From NCBI GenBank assembly GCA_030037775.1, contig JASHQB010000338.1, positions 1 to 64,000 of the forward strand: DNA of 64,000 nt. The letters are read 5' to 3'. Both the position numbers and the translations under genes were made by a program. The DNA is from Candidatus Acidiferrales bacterium. GTDB taxonomy: Bacteria; Acidobacteriota; Terriglobia; Acidiferrales; UBA7541. The notes beneath the pieces were generated by a model, which saw only the letters and a program-made list of their open reading frames with translations, had not been told where the DNA came from and searched no databases. Every line of letters starts with the position of its first letter. The first letter of the stretch is position 1. Positions 1 through 10,451 of the stretch are shown in pieces.

Positions 1-2037
1 CAAGTTCGCGCGCAGAAAACCGATCACCGCTCGGACATTTTTTCCTTCGGCACAATTCTCTACGAAATGCTCTCGGGCAAACGCGCGTTCCACCGCGATT
101 CGAGCGTCGAGACGATGTCGGCGATTCTGAAAGACGAGCCGCAGGAACTTTCCTCCACGGCGCGCAACGTTTCTCCGGCGCTGCAGCGCGTGGTGGACCA
201 CTGTTTGGAAAAGGACCCGGAAGCGCGATTCCAATCCGCGCGTGATCTTGCGTTTGCGCTGGAAGCAGCGTCTGGAATTTCGGGCGCGACCGCCGCGGAA
301 AAGACTCTTGCGTCGACCGCAGTTTCGCGGCGAAAACGAAAGCTCATTCTTGCAACGGTGGGCACGCTCGGACTCATCGGTGTAGCCCTTGCAGCGTTTT
401 TTCTGGGCCGCAACAGCGCTGTGCAAACTCCATTTACTTTCCAGCGCCTGACCTTCCGGCGAGGGTACATCAATTCGGCGCGATTTGGCCCGGACGGCCA
501 GACCATCCTGTACTCTGCGGAATTGGAGGGCGCGCCGATGGACATCTTTTCGACGCGGCCCGACGGCCCGGGATCGCGCTCGCTGGGCCTGCCTCCTCCC
601 AACGACTTACTCGCGGTTTCGGCGTCAGGCCAAATTGCCTTGCTCCTCGGAACGCAGTTGTCCAAATCATTCCAGTTCGGGGGAACGCTGGCGGAAATGC
701 CTCTGGGCGGAGGCGCGCCGCGGGCACTCCTAAACGATGCTGTGGAGGCAGACTGGTCGCCGGATGGAAAAGGATTGGCCGTGGTGCGCTCTGAGCCCGG
801 AAAAGAAACGCTCGAATACCCCATGGGCAAAATCCTGGACCAAACACAAGGATGGTTCGGAAGTCTGCGGTTTTCTTCAGACGGCAAGTATCTCGCCTTC
901 GTCGATCACCCGCTCCCGGGGGACGATGGCGGGAGCGTTGCTGTGATCGACCTTGCCGGGCACAAGCAGACGCTGACGAAGGACTGGGCGACCATTCGCA
1001 ACCTCGCGTGGACGCCTCACAATGACGCTATCTGGTTCACTGCAAGCAGCACCCTGAGCCGCGCGCTTTATTCTGTGACGCTCTCGGGGCATCAGCGGCT
1101 CTTGGCGGACGTGCCCGGCAATCTGACCCTCTTCGATGTCGCCAGAGATGGCCGAGCCCTCGTCGAGCAGATCGATGAAGGGATGGAGATGTCCGCTTTT
1201 TCTTCAGAGGTGCAAGGCGAGCGGCGATTGACCTGGCTTGATTGGTCGCTATTCGAGGACATTTCGGACGACGGAAAAACCGTGCTTCTTACAGAAAGCG
1301 GCGCGGGCGGCGGACCTGGTTACTCGGTCTACCTGCGCAATATCGACGGCTCTGCCGCGGTACGATTGGGCGAGGGGCAAGGGCAGGCACTTTCCCCCGA
1401 TGGCCAATGGGTCCTGGTTGCTCATCCGCATGATTCCGGGCCCATCCAGCTTTTCCTTTTGCCTACGGGCGCAGGAGAATCGCGGCAATTGACCTCCGGC
1501 AATTTTGACCATCTCAGTGCGTCGTGGCTACCGGATAGCAAGAGTGTTATTTTCACGGGTCGCGAGCCGGGACATCGGCCACGGATTTACGCCCAGTCGC
1601 TCGATGCCGGGGAAGCGCGCGCCATCACGCCCGAAGGCTTCCAGAGTCCGCGCCATGCGGTTTCGCCGGATGGCAAATCGTTTGTTGCTGCTGAATTCGC
1701 GCCCGGGAAGGGTTTCGTCAGGGCAGTAATTTTCCCCATCATCGGCGGAGAGCCCCGTGTTCTTTCTGCCTGGTTGAAAGGCGATACATTTATCCGATGG
1801 GCTTCGGACGGCCGCTCGATGTACGCCTACAATCAAGGAACGACAACTTCGCCGTCGAGAATTTTCCGCGTGGATTTGGCGACGGGGCAGCGCACGCTGG
1901 TCAAAGAGTGGATGCCCCCTGAGCTCGCCGGTTTCGCCGCTTGGACTACCGTTGGAATCACGCCGGACGGAAAGACGATTGTGTATTCGTTCGGCCGCGC
2001 GCTGTCGACTCTGTATCTGCTGAGCCCCGCGCACTGA
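1..2037 (+). CDS. Serine/threonine protein kinase C-terminal part fused to TM segment and PD40/TolB-like beta-propeller (5' truncated by window)
   Basis: Frame 1 is open from base 1: QVRAQKTDHRSDIFSFGTILYEMLSGKRAF matches kinase subdomain IX; then a TM segment (LILATVGTLGLIGVALAAFFLG) and repeated SPDGK/xPDG blades. Confidence 0.85.
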   Translation, partial: QVRAQKTDHRSDIFSFGTILYEMLSGKRAFHRDSSVETMSAILKDEPQELSSTARNVSPALQRVVDHCLEKDPEARFQSARDLAFALEAASGISGATAAEKTLASTAVSRRKRKLILATVGTLGLIGVALAAFFLGRNSAVQTPFTFQRLTFRRGYINSARFGPDGQTILYSAELEGAPMDIFSTRPDGPGSRSLGLPPPNDLLAVSASGQIALLLGTQLSKSFQFGGTLAEMPLGGGAPRALLNDAVEADWSPDGKGLAVVRSEPGKETLEYPMGKILDQTQGWFGSLRFSSDGKYLAFVDHPLPGDDGGSVAVIDLAGHKQTLTKDWATIRNLAWTPHNDAIWFTASSTLSRALYSVTLSGHQRLLADVPGNLTLFDVARDGRALVEQIDEGMEMSAFSSEVQGERRLTWLDWSLFEDISDDGKTVLLTESGAGGGPGYSVYLRNIDGSAAVRLGEGQGQALSPDGQWVLVAHPHDSGPIQLFLLPTGAGESRQLTSGNFDHLSASWLPDSKSVIFTGREPGHRPRIYAQSLDAGEARAITPEGFQSPRHAVSPDGKSFVAAEFAPGKGFVRAVIFPIIGGEPRVLSAWLKGDTFIRWASDGRSMYAYNQGTTTSPSRIFRVDLATGQRTLVKEWMPPELAGFAAWTTVGITPDGKTIVYSFGRALSTLYLLSPAH

Positions 2038-2090
2038 TTCCTGTAACCCTGGCTGGCGCGCCGCCGGGCACTTCCAGCGGGCCGCAAATG

Positions 2091-2459
2091 CTACTTTGCC
2101 GGCGGCGGTGGCAGCGGGTTGTCGTTGATGTACTTGCAGACGTCCTTGACGGCGTTGCTGAGCAGCACGGTGCGCGTGGCGTAAACGGCATCACCGTGAG
2201 GCTTGCTGAGCAACATAAAGCGGTACTCCTGCGGGTACCAGCGCGCGTCGAGCATATAGTCGGATTCCTTGGAATTGAGCGTCAGCGTCACGTTGGGACA
2301 CTTGTCCTCAAGATTCTTCATGATGTCCGCCGCGGGCACGCGCGACGCGGGCGACAGTACCAGCTTCACCGGCGGGCCCAGCTTCTGCTTCGCGTGTCCT
2401 GCGCCGGCTGCGAACAGCAACGCCATGACCGAAGCTGCAAGCACTAATTTCGTTTTCAT
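2091..2459 (-). CDS. Small secreted hypothetical protein
   Basis: MKTKLVLAASVMALLFAAGAGHA signal peptide; start chosen inside the longer 170-aa ORF. Confidence 0.6.
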   Translation of the reverse strand: MKTKLVLAASVMALLFAAGAGHAKQKLGPPVKLVLSPASRVPAADIMKNLEDKCPNVTLTLNSKESDYMLDARWYPQEYRFMLLSKPHGDAVYATRTVLLSNAVKDVCKYINDNPLPPPPAK

Positions 2460-2724
2460 CCGTTCTCTCCCTGTGCAATGTCTCGAAAATGCGCCCCGAG
2501 CCTCACATATTTTTCGACGGATTCTTTCTCCAGATGGTTGCATGCGCGGCCCGTAGAATTGACCTTTTCTACAACACGCCGTCACGCGCCGCTTTTCGCA
2601 CACCTATAGTGCGGCTACTCTGTTAAACACGGCGGGGCCGGAAAAGTCGCGCGAATCACAGGCGCGTACATGAATGAAATGCGGTCTGGACGCATCACAC
2701 TGTAGGAAAGCTCAGGAGGAAAAC

Positions 2725-3510
2725 ATGAAAAGGCCAGACTCCTCGCGTTCGGTTTTGTGCTTTACCGTTTTGTGCGCCGCGTTTCTGTGCGCGATTGCAT
2801 TGCCGGCCTTCGCGCAACAGAACGAGCAACCGAAATTCATTGCGGATGCGCTGGTGGTGCAAGCCAATGGAAGCTACGAAGCGCAGCCGGACCTGGCTAC
2901 GCTGACGTTCGACATTTCGTCGCAGGAGAAAGATTTGACGCAGGCGTACGCGAAAGCGACGCAGTCGATGCAACAGATCGTCGCTGTGGCGGAGAAAAAC
3001 GGCCTGACGAAAGAGGAAATTTCCACCGGCGTGCTGACGCTTACGCCTTACGCAGAAGGCAACAAGAAACCGAAAACATACCTCGTGCAGGGAGAAATTG
3101 TCCTGAAGGTACACGACTTTAGGACCATCGGCACGATTCTCAACGATTCGGTGGAGAACGGGCTGGCGAATTTTCGTTCGCTGACTTACTCGCTCGAGAA
3201 TCCGGAAGACGCGAAATCGCGCGCTGTTGCCGACGCGATGCACAACGCCGTGGAGCGCGCCAAAGCAGCGCTGGCGCAGAACGGACAGAAAGCGGGCGCG
3301 ATTCGCTACGCCAATCTGGATATCGGGCAGATCATGGGAATCGTGCAGTACAATGCGGCGCAACTGGGAAGCTTCAACGAGACCGATGGAGTGGTGTCTT
3401 CAGATAATGCGGGAGTGGCGCGACCCAGAGTGACTTATGTACCTCCGCCGGTGCAGCCGGGGAAAATCACGGTGAGCGCCACGGTGCAGTGCGCGTTTCA
3501 GATTCTGTAG
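2725..3510 (+). CDS. SIMPL domain (DUF541) secreted protein
   Basis: Signal peptide, SIMPL-like pattern (GSYEAQPDLATLTFDISSQEKDLTQAYAKATQSMQQIVAVAEKNGL...ISVSATVQCAFQI-like C-terminus); AGGAGGA RBS at 2714. Confidence 0.8.
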   Translation: MKRPDSSRSVLCFTVLCAAFLCAIALPAFAQQNEQPKFIADALVVQANGSYEAQPDLATLTFDISSQEKDLTQAYAKATQSMQQIVAVAEKNGLTKEEISTGVLTLTPYAEGNKKPKTYLVQGEIVLKVHDFRTIGTILNDSVENGLANFRSLTYSLENPEDAKSRAVADAMHNAVERAKAALAQNGQKAGAIRYANLDIGQIMGIVQYNAAQLGSFNETDGVVSSDNAGVARPRVTYVPPPVQPGKITVSATVQCAFQIL

Positions 3511-3620
3511 TGGCGGCGCGGGCGCTTCGGCGGGGAGTTCGAGTTGCGCTTCGCCCTTGACTATGTTGGTCGCACAGGCATAGATTGCCGCAGCCTCTGC
3601 GAAAAGGGTGGTGCCTGCAC

Positions 3621-3938
3621 ATGGACATTGAACACAGACGCGAGCCTCGTCATCCGTTTTTCGCTTCCGTCGAGCTCCTGGAATCCAAGCTCGACACGCG
3701 AATTGACGCCCGCACGGGCGACCTGAGCCTGCATGGCTGCTACGTCGACACCATGAATCCATTTCCGTCCGGATCGAATGTCCGCGTGACCATCACCCAC
3801 ATGGAGGAAAAATTCACGACTTTGGGCAAAGTCGCGCATTCCAAGCCCAACGTTGGTATGGGCATTTCCTTCACTGCGATCGACCCTCAGCAGCGGCCCA
3901 TCCTCATGAAGTGGCTTTCCAACGTGCACGGAGACTAA
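3621..3938 (+). CDS. PilZ domain protein
   Basis: RREPRHPFFASVELLE...TGDLSLHGCYVDTMNPFPSGSNVRVTI, PilZ-type RxxxR and (D/N)xSxxG motifs. Confidence 0.8.
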   Translation: MDIEHRREPRHPFFASVELLESKLDTRIDARTGDLSLHGCYVDTMNPFPSGSNVRVTITHMEEKFTTLGKVAHSKPNVGMGISFTAIDPQQRPILMKWLSNVHGD

Positions 3939-3958
3939 ACGAAAGCGCTGTCGAGTGC

Positions 3959-5539
3959 TTAGGCGCCACTTCCCCTGAGGGCGTTCAGCAACTTTGTTCC
4001 GTCCGGGCTTCCCAAGCCTGTGCACGGATCCCATCCCGGGCCCGCCGAATAAGCACCGTTAGTGCCAGCGGTAATGTCATGCATCGTGCTCTCGACATTC
4101 ATGGTGTACAGCAAGGGATTCATGTAGCCTGCATTCTTGCCGAGCGACTGATTGATCAGCGCAACCAGGCCGGCCCATAACGGCGCTACGGCGCTTGTGC
4201 CGCCAATGACAAGCTGTTGCCCGTCCACGACGACGTTGTAGCCCGTTTCCGGATCGGCGTCTGCTGCAACGTCGGGCACTCCGCGCCCGGCAAATCCATT
4301 CGGGGCCTTAGGCACGTCGGCATTTGCCTGAAAGGTTGGAATTGCGAAAAACTCGCTGACTCCTCCACCCGTGGCGCCTTCATTTTGGGATAAGTCATTC
4401 CATACCTCTTCATCCGTAATTGCATCTCCGGAGAGTTCGAGCTTCGTTCCGCCGCAACCGATCACGTAGGGGCTCGACGCGGGAAAATCCACCGTCGGCG
4501 TGCCGCTGGATACACCGTCCGACGAACCATCATCTCCCGAGGATGCGAGCACGGTCACGCCAAGTGTCGCTGCGTCCTGACACGCAGAGTTGAAGGAATC
4601 AAGCGCCTGCTGGGTCCAGGAGCTTTCCGGACCGCCCCAGCTGATGGAGATAATCGACGGCTTCAAGTTTGTGTCATGGATCGCCGTGGTTAGCGCATCC
4701 AGGAAGCCTGCGTCAGTATTCGGTGCGAAGTACATGGCAAGCTGCGCGCCCGGTGCGATGGCTCCAGCAACTTCAATGTCTAGTTCGACTTCCCCATCAG
4801 GACCATTAGCATCGCCCGTGGGCGAATTCGTCGCGCCGTCCACGGATACCGCGGTCACGTTTGGCGTGGCGATTCCCAACCCGCTGAAGAATGTTTGCAA
4901 ATCTTGCGCGTTGTATCCGCCGCCCAACTCCACAATTCCGATGCACTGCCCGCTTCCATTCTCGCCCGAGGGAAAATCGTACGCGTCCGCTACCTGCACC
5001 GGAGAATAGGAAACCGCGCCAGCCTGCGGACCCGTCTTGCGTATGCGAAAATGAGTTTTTGCCTGCGGACGATTGTCCAATCCGAATACGCCGAGGATGA
5101 TCCCCTCCAGCTCAACTGGAATCGTCAGCGTCCCTGTCCGGCAACGATACGTTCCGCCAGCATGGCGCCAACGGGTCAGGGTCGTCCCAAACGCTTTGCT
5201 GAAGGCCTGAACGGTCCCGCTCAAAATGACGTTTCGCGGCGGGCGGTTCTCGCTCAAGACCTCCAGTTCGAATTGCGCGGCGAATCTGCGAAGTGCCGCC
5301 AAATCCTCCAGCCGCGCACCATGCGCCGACGCGAAGTCGCCCCGCGACAGATACGTCCGGCTTCGCAAAGGGCGTGCGCCTAGCTCGTCGACCGCCGGGA
5401 ACGGCTTTCCTTCCCCGCGGCGCAAGAATACCGTCACTTGAATCCGCTCGTTCGGGTCGGCGGGCCCAACGCTGCGGGCGCCCGGCAGTGCTGTTCGCGC
5501 ACTTCCCTTCAACTCGACGCGTCCGTCTTGCTTTGGCAT
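3959..5539 (-). CDS. Kumamolisin/sedolisin-type S53 serine-carboxyl peptidase with pro-domain
   Basis: Pro-kumamolisin N-terminus, ISISWGGPESSWTQQ, VIGGTSAVAPLWAGLVALIN catalytic Ser motif. Confidence 0.9.
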   Translation of the reverse strand: MPKQDGRVELKGSARTALPGARSVGPADPNERIQVTVFLRRGEGKPFPAVDELGARPLRSRTYLSRGDFASAHGARLEDLAALRRFAAQFELEVLSENRPPRNVILSGTVQAFSKAFGTTLTRWRHAGGTYRCRTGTLTIPVELEGIILGVFGLDNRPQAKTHFRIRKTGPQAGAVSYSPVQVADAYDFPSGENGSGQCIGIVELGGGYNAQDLQTFFSGLGIATPNVTAVSVDGATNSPTGDANGPDGEVELDIEVAGAIAPGAQLAMYFAPNTDAGFLDALTTAIHDTNLKPSIISISWGGPESSWTQQALDSFNSACQDAATLGVTVLASSGDDGSSDGVSSGTPTVDFPASSPYVIGCGGTKLELSGDAITDEEVWNDLSQNEGATGGGVSEFFAIPTFQANADVPKAPNGFAGRGVPDVAADADPETGYNVVVDGQQLVIGGTSAVAPLWAGLVALINQSLGKNAGYMNPLLYTMNVESTMHDITAGTNGAYSAGPGWDPCTGLGSPDGTKLLNALRGSGA

Positions 5540-5995
5540 GGCGGTCTCCCTGGAGATTAAGGCGTGGGTAAGCTATCTTAGCGCGGCAAGGCGGCTCATA
5601 GTAGGGCTCTTTGCGCGACTCACGCCTTCTCTGCGGCCTTAGATTCCGGCGAACTTGTGCCCAGTGACGGTCGGTGCTTCGGCGGTACTAGAACGACGAC
5701 TTCTCCTAATCTCATTCGACCCATTTCGGACGATTTCAGTCGACAGAAAATCGCAGAGTTTTGCACAATCTGGACAGATGCCTTGCACATGCCGGTCGGG
5801 TGCCGTAGCGGAAGTGATTGTAAAGAAGCACCATACTGACCTAAACGATTGGCGTCGCACGTGCATACGACCGCCTAGCGTCTCGGTCTGGGTGCGGACC
5901 AAAACTGGGAAAACTCGACGACCGAGAAGTGTAAACCCGGCCCCTAGGACTTTCGGCTCTCAGATATTCGTTGACAAGGAGGTCAAACAAGAAAC

Positions 5996-6637
5996 ATGAA
6001 ATCCCTCATGAGATGGTCGTTCGGCATGGTTGCGGCCATGGCGCTGCTGACGCTCGCGGCTGCTTCCAGTTTCGCGGGCACCAGCTTTTCCCAGTGCCCG
6101 GCAACCGGAGCCGACATCAGTGGTTGTGAGTTTTTGATCACGGTGACGGCGGTAAACGGGAGCGGTGCGGCCACGGCATTCACCGTGGCAGTGTCGAGCC
6201 CGGATTATGGCCCGTTCGACGGTGAAGACGACACCTTGGTTGGAATCCAAAACGCTTCCGGTGCAACGTTGAATTCCATATCGCTGACCGGCGCAGGTGG
6301 GCTGGACATCTTTGGGTTCGACGGTGACGGCGCTTGCAGTGGAGAGTATTCTCCGCAGGTGGCTGCGTCAGAATGCTGGGGTGGCGTCTACTCAGAAGCG
6401 TCTGACTACACCTCGTACTTTAACAACACGGAAACCGCCACTGGAATTAACGCTGCCCAAACATCGGGGACGATAAATTTCATCGACGGTGTCGCCAACG
6501 GGGGTTCGAACTGGTTCAGCCTAGAGAACGCACTTACCGTCTCTTCGCTGCAATCCAGCACACCAGAACCGGCATCGCTCTTGCTGTTGGGCACCGGCCT
6601 GTTGGGTATTGGGTTCATGCTGTATCGCCGTGCGTAG
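5996..6637 (+). CDS. PEP-CTERM sorting domain protein
   Basis: Signal peptide and C-terminal STPEPASLLLLGTGLLGIGFMLYRRA. Confidence 0.9.
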   Translation: MKSLMRWSFGMVAAMALLTLAAASSFAGTSFSQCPATGADISGCEFLITVTAVNGSGAATAFTVAVSSPDYGPFDGEDDTLVGIQNASGATLNSISLTGAGGLDIFGFDGDGACSGEYSPQVAASECWGGVYSEASDYTSYFNNTETATGINAAQTSGTINFIDGVANGGSNWFSLENALTVSSLQSSTPEPASLLLLGTGLLGIGFMLYRRA

Positions 6638-6658
6638 TTCGGGTTCCTGCTTTCTCGA

Positions 6659-6710
6659 CTGCAAAGGCAGCCTCACCTCACAGGAAGGCTGCCTTTGCAG
6701 TTTTTCTTTT
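6659..6710 (+). terminator. Rho-independent terminator
   Basis: CTGCAAAGGCAGCC ... GGCTGCCTTTGCAG followed by TTTTTCTTTT. Confidence 0.9.
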
Positions 6711-6932
6711 CCGCAACGTCCGTTAGCGCCTCTCGACGCCGTAGTCTTCTTTCGATCTCACACGACCCTACGCCACGGGTAGGCCCGGCCTAACCGAACG
6801 ATTTTTGGACGCGATTGGTCGCGTGCAGCCCTGCAATGGCGCACGGGCTTCCCACAGAACCGCCGTAGCGCCGAGAGTTTGGGATATGTTGAAATTAGAG
6901 CGTGGACGAGGTGTGCAGAATCGAGTTGTGAC

Positions 6933-7280
6933 TTACGGATTTGTGCTGGGCGGGTGTTCCGGCTGAGAGGACTCGCCTAGGATGTCGTACTTCACTTCCC
7001 CACCCTTCAGCTTCTCGATGATCAGGTGAGTCTTGTCCACGCGGCACTGCACCTCTTCCCCGGCAGAAAAGTCCTGCTTCTTCGAGTAATTCGTCACCTT
7101 GTAGATTGTGGGGCCGATTTGCACCTGGTAGACGACGTCGGCCTTTGGAGGGTGCTTGGAATTCTTCGAGCCTTGCCCGGTGTCAAATCCCAGGATCTTT
7201 CCCGCTTGATAGTCGCGCGGGCCGGCGAGCAGCGGAACGGAGCAAAGCGCAGCGAGGCAAAAAGTCGCGAGAGTCTTCAT
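6933..7280 (-). CDS. Secreted hypothetical protein
   Basis: MKTLATFCLAALCSVPLLAG signal peptide; complete ORF. Confidence 0.6.
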   Translation of the reverse strand: MKTLATFCLAALCSVPLLAGPRDYQAGKILGFDTGQGSKNSKHPPKADVVYQVQIGPTIYKVTNYSKKQDFSAGEEVQCRVDKTHLIIEKLKGGEVKYDILGESSQPEHPPSTNP

Positions 7281-7413
7281 ACCTCATTGTTTACCGCGCC
7301 CTAGCAGTCGGGTCAACGAGGAGCGCAAAATCGTCAACAAAGAGTAAACAGGAGCGCCGGGGCGAGCCCGCTTAGCGAAATGCTCACAGAGTATTTCTGC
7401 TATTCTCTCGTCC

Positions 7414-8259
7414 GTGCGCCGCGCTCTCATTTTCACTGGACTCCTCTCGCTCGCTGGCGCGTGCCTGCTGACGCAACTTCCGAAGGCTGCCGCGCAGGCG
7501 CAGCAGCCCCAAGCTCAAAAGCAGCCGGCCCCTCCGAACTCCGCGCAACAACCTCCCGCGCAACCGCCGCAAACGCTTCCGACGCTGCACACTGTGGTTA
7601 TCGACGCCGGACACGGAGGCGAAGATACGGGTGCCCGCGGTCCCACCGGCCTAGCGGAGAAAGATATCGTTCTCGAATTCGCGCAGGCTGTCGCCAGTTC
7701 ACTACGTTCGCAAGGATTTGAAGTTGTGATGACACGCACCGGAGACACTGATCCCTCTCTCGACGACCGTGCGACTATCGCAAACGCGCAACCCAATGCC
7801 ATCTTTATCAGCTTGCACGTGGGCTCAAGCGGGGCTGTGGGCACTGTCCGAACGTACACGTATCTCTTTCCGGCCACGCCACAACCGGCGCTCGCCGCAG
7901 TGCCGAGCGCATCCCCAAGCGCGGCGACCGCTGCCGCCGCGCCCCAGTCCACTGCCACGCCGGCGCCGGCCGGATTCCTGCTCTGGAGCGAAGCGCAAAA
8001 ACCGTACGTGGCGCAGAGCGTGAAGCTGGGAGACTTAGTTCAGGTCGAGCTGGCGCAAAAATTCAAAGGCTCGCCGGAAATCTCGAGCAGCGTGCCGGTG
8101 GCGGTGTTGCGCTCCGTGGCCGCCCCGGCTGTGGCCGTTGAAGTTTCAAGCGTCGCCGCCGACCAGCAGAAACTGGAATCGCTGACCGCCGATCTGGCGT
8201 CGAGCATCGCGCGCGCCGTGGCCGCCTACAAAACGATTTACCCGCCGGGAGGCAAATAA
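7414..8259 (+). CDS. N-acetylmuramoyl-L-alanine amidase (Amidase_3)
   Basis: TVVIDAGHGGEDTGARGPTGLAEKDIVLEFA...VVMTRTGDTDPSLDDRATIAN...FISLHVGSS; GTG start. Confidence 0.9.
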   Translation: MRRALIFTGLLSLAGACLLTQLPKAAAQAQQPQAQKQPAPPNSAQQPPAQPPQTLPTLHTVVIDAGHGGEDTGARGPTGLAEKDIVLEFAQAVASSLRSQGFEVVMTRTGDTDPSLDDRATIANAQPNAIFISLHVGSSGAVGTVRTYTYLFPATPQPALAAVPSASPSAATAAAAPQSTATPAPAGFLLWSEAQKPYVAQSVKLGDLVQVELAQKFKGSPEISSSVPVAVLRSVAAPAVAVEVSSVAADQQKLESLTADLASSIARAVAAYKTIYPPGGK

Positions 8260-8262
8260 ATC

Positions 8263-8883
8263 ATGACTCGGCAGGTGCAAGTTATTCTGATTTTCGTTTT
8301 GCTCGCGGTTCTGGTAGGGATCTTTTCTCTGCGTGCGTTGCACCGCCGGGTTGCACGGAGTGAGCCCGCTCGCGCCGTCGAAGAGCAGGAGCGCCGCGCA
8401 GTGATTGCGCCCCCGGTTTCCACGCCAACCGATGTGGCCGCAAGCGCGCAGATTTTCTGGATTTCACCGACGGTGCCGGACCAGCTTGCGCCCGTGACTG
8501 TGCAGTTGCCGCTCTCTGCAGACCCCGTCGAGCGGGCCAAGCAGTTGATTGATGCGCTTATCGCCGACCCGCCCTCTCCCGCGCAGCGCACTTTGCCCGA
8601 GGGCGCCACGCTCCTCGATTTCTACATTTTGTCCGACGGAAGCGCGATTGCCGACTTTTCCGACGAACTCTCGTCCGAGATGCCCTCGGGAATCCTGAGC
8701 GAATGGATGGCAGCCAGCTCCATCGCGCAAACGCTCGGCGCGAATGTGCCGTCCATCACGCGGCTGAAGATTTTGGTGCACGGCCATGAAACGGAAACGC
8801 TCGCGGGGCACATCGACTTGTCCGATTTTTTCAGCGTGCGCAGCCAGTCGGCGCCGACGCAGCCGGTCGCGTCTCCAAAGTAA
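8263..8883 (+). CDS. GerMN domain protein, membrane anchored
   Basis: N-terminal TM; ERAKQLIDALIADPPSPAQRTLPEGATLLDFYILSDGSAIADFSDEL... is GerMN-like. Confidence 0.8.
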   Translation: MTRQVQVILIFVLLAVLVGIFSLRALHRRVARSEPARAVEEQERRAVIAPPVSTPTDVAASAQIFWISPTVPDQLAPVTVQLPLSADPVERAKQLIDALIADPPSPAQRTLPEGATLLDFYILSDGSAIADFSDELSSEMPSGILSEWMAASSIAQTLGANVPSITRLKILVHGHETETLAGHIDLSDFFSVRSQSAPTQPVASPK

Positions 8884-8987
8884 CGCGCCAGTCGTGCGGA
8901 AGGCCGCGGCACGCGAAAAGGCCAGCCGACGATTGACAGACGGGAATGCCCCCGTCACACTGATACAGCAACTCTCGGCGGGGGAAT

Positions 8988-9725
8988 TTGCGAACCGATA
9001 GGCGAGCAACGAATGAATTGCGGCCGGTCAAGCTGACGCCGGATTTTGTCTCCACCGCGGAAGGTAGTGTCCTGATCGAGGCTGGGAAAACCCGGGTTGT
9101 GGCGACGGCTACCATCGAAGACGGCGTGCCACACTTCCTGAAGGGCCAGGATAAGGGGTGGGTGACCAGTGAATATGGCATGCTGCCACGCGCGACCGAC
9201 CGCCGAACTCCTCGGGAAGCGGCGCGCGGAAAACAATCCGGGCGCACACAGGAAATTCAGCGCCTGATTGGGCGCGCCTTGCGCGCGGTGACCGACCTGG
9301 AAGCACTTGGCGAACGCACCGTGTGGATCGATTGCGACGTCATCGAAGCCGATGGCGGTACGCGCACCGCGTCGATCTCCGGCGCGTTTGTGGCGCTCGC
9401 TCTGGCGTTCGAACGCATGAAGGCCGTCGGGATTTTGCCGAAGATTCCACTCGTTGATTCCGTAGCGGCGGTGAGCGTCGGGATTGTGAAGGACGAATTG
9501 CTGCTTGACCTGGCCTACGAAGAGGATTCCCAGGCGCAGGTGGACATGAACGTCGTCATGACCGGCACAGGGCAGTTGGTCGAGGTGCAAGCCACGGCCG
9601 AGGGGCGCCCATTCTCTTCCGACGAAATGCAGCAGCTTCTTCGGTTGGCCGCCGTCGGCATCCGCCAATTAACCGAAGTTCAGCAAGAACTGTTGCATCT
9701 GAATTTTCGCGCCCATGCGCGTTAA
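8988..9725 (+). CDS. rph: Ribonuclease PH
   Basis: [40 protein letters not shown]...[13 protein letters not shown]...[23 protein letters not shown] start. Confidence 0.95.
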   Translation: MRTDRRATNELRPVKLTPDFVSTAEGSVLIEAGKTRVVATATIEDGVPHFLKGQDKGWVTSEYGMLPRATDRRTPREAARGKQSGRTQEIQRLIGRALRAVTDLEALGERTVWIDCDVIEADGGTRTASISGAFVALALAFERMKAVGILPKIPLVDSVAAVSVGIVKDELLLDLAYEEDSQAQVDMNVVMTGTGQLVEVQATAEGRPFSSDEMQQLLRLAAVGIRQLTEVQQELLHLNFRAHAR

Positions 9726-10335
9726 GCTGCTGCTGGCTTCCTCAAACCAAGGCAAGCTTCGCGAGTATCGTTCCCTCGCTGTCGGACGACCCGAGATCGC
9801 CATCGACCTCCTGCCCGGTTTCGGCGAATACCCCTTGTTCTCCGAGGATGCTCCAACATTTGCCGAGAATGCCGCGGGGAAGGCCTTCCATTACAGCCGA
9901 TTCGCGGATGAAATTGTTTTTGCCGACGATTCCGGACTCGTAGTCGCATCGCTCAATGGCGCGCCCGGCGTGCGTTCCGCGCGATACGCAGGCGAGAAGG
10001 CCAGCGACAAAGAGCGCAACGCGAAATTGCTCGCCGAGATGCACGGAAAGTCTGACGGCTCAAGAGACGCGAAGTTCGTGTGCGTCATCGCCGCCGCAAA
10101 ACAAGGAAAGATGCTGGCCGTGGTGTCGGATTCCGTCGAGGGCGCGATCGCGAACGAGCCTCGCGGCGCGAACGGATTCGGATACGACCCGCTTTTTTAT
10201 TTCGCGCCCCTCCAGAGAACGTTTGGCGAGCTGAACGAGACCGAAAAAAATCAGCTGAGTCATCGGGGAAAAGCGTTTCGGCGTCTGCATGACGCCCTAA
10301 CTTCCATCAAAACGGCCAGCCCAAGCCGGACTTGA
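9715..10335 (+). CDS. rdgB: XTP/dITP diphosphatase (RdgB/HAM1)
   Basis: [17 protein letters not shown]...[46 protein letters not shown]; overlaps rph by 11 nt. Confidence 0.95.
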   Translation: MRVKLLLASSNQGKLREYRSLAVGRPEIAIDLLPGFGEYPLFSEDAPTFAENAAGKAFHYSRFADEIVFADDSGLVVASLNGAPGVRSARYAGEKASDKERNAKLLAEMHGKSDGSRDAKFVCVIAAAKQGKMLAVVSDSVEGAIANEPRGANGFGYDPLFYFAPLQRTFGELNETEKNQLSHRGKAFRRLHDALTSIKTASPSRT

Positions 10336-10451
10336 AACCCTCCTAGGGTCAAAGCTGTAGAATCCGCAAGACCGCCAGCTGAATCTAAGTTTAGGTTGTC
10401 GGACCCGTATGCCAAGGGGTAAAAGGGTCTGTCCCACCCCGAGGAGTTTCC

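Noticed and set aside
5571-5995. Small ORFs in the intergenic region before the first PEP-CTERM gene
   Set aside because: No start context, domain or codon-usage support; more likely promoter or leader.
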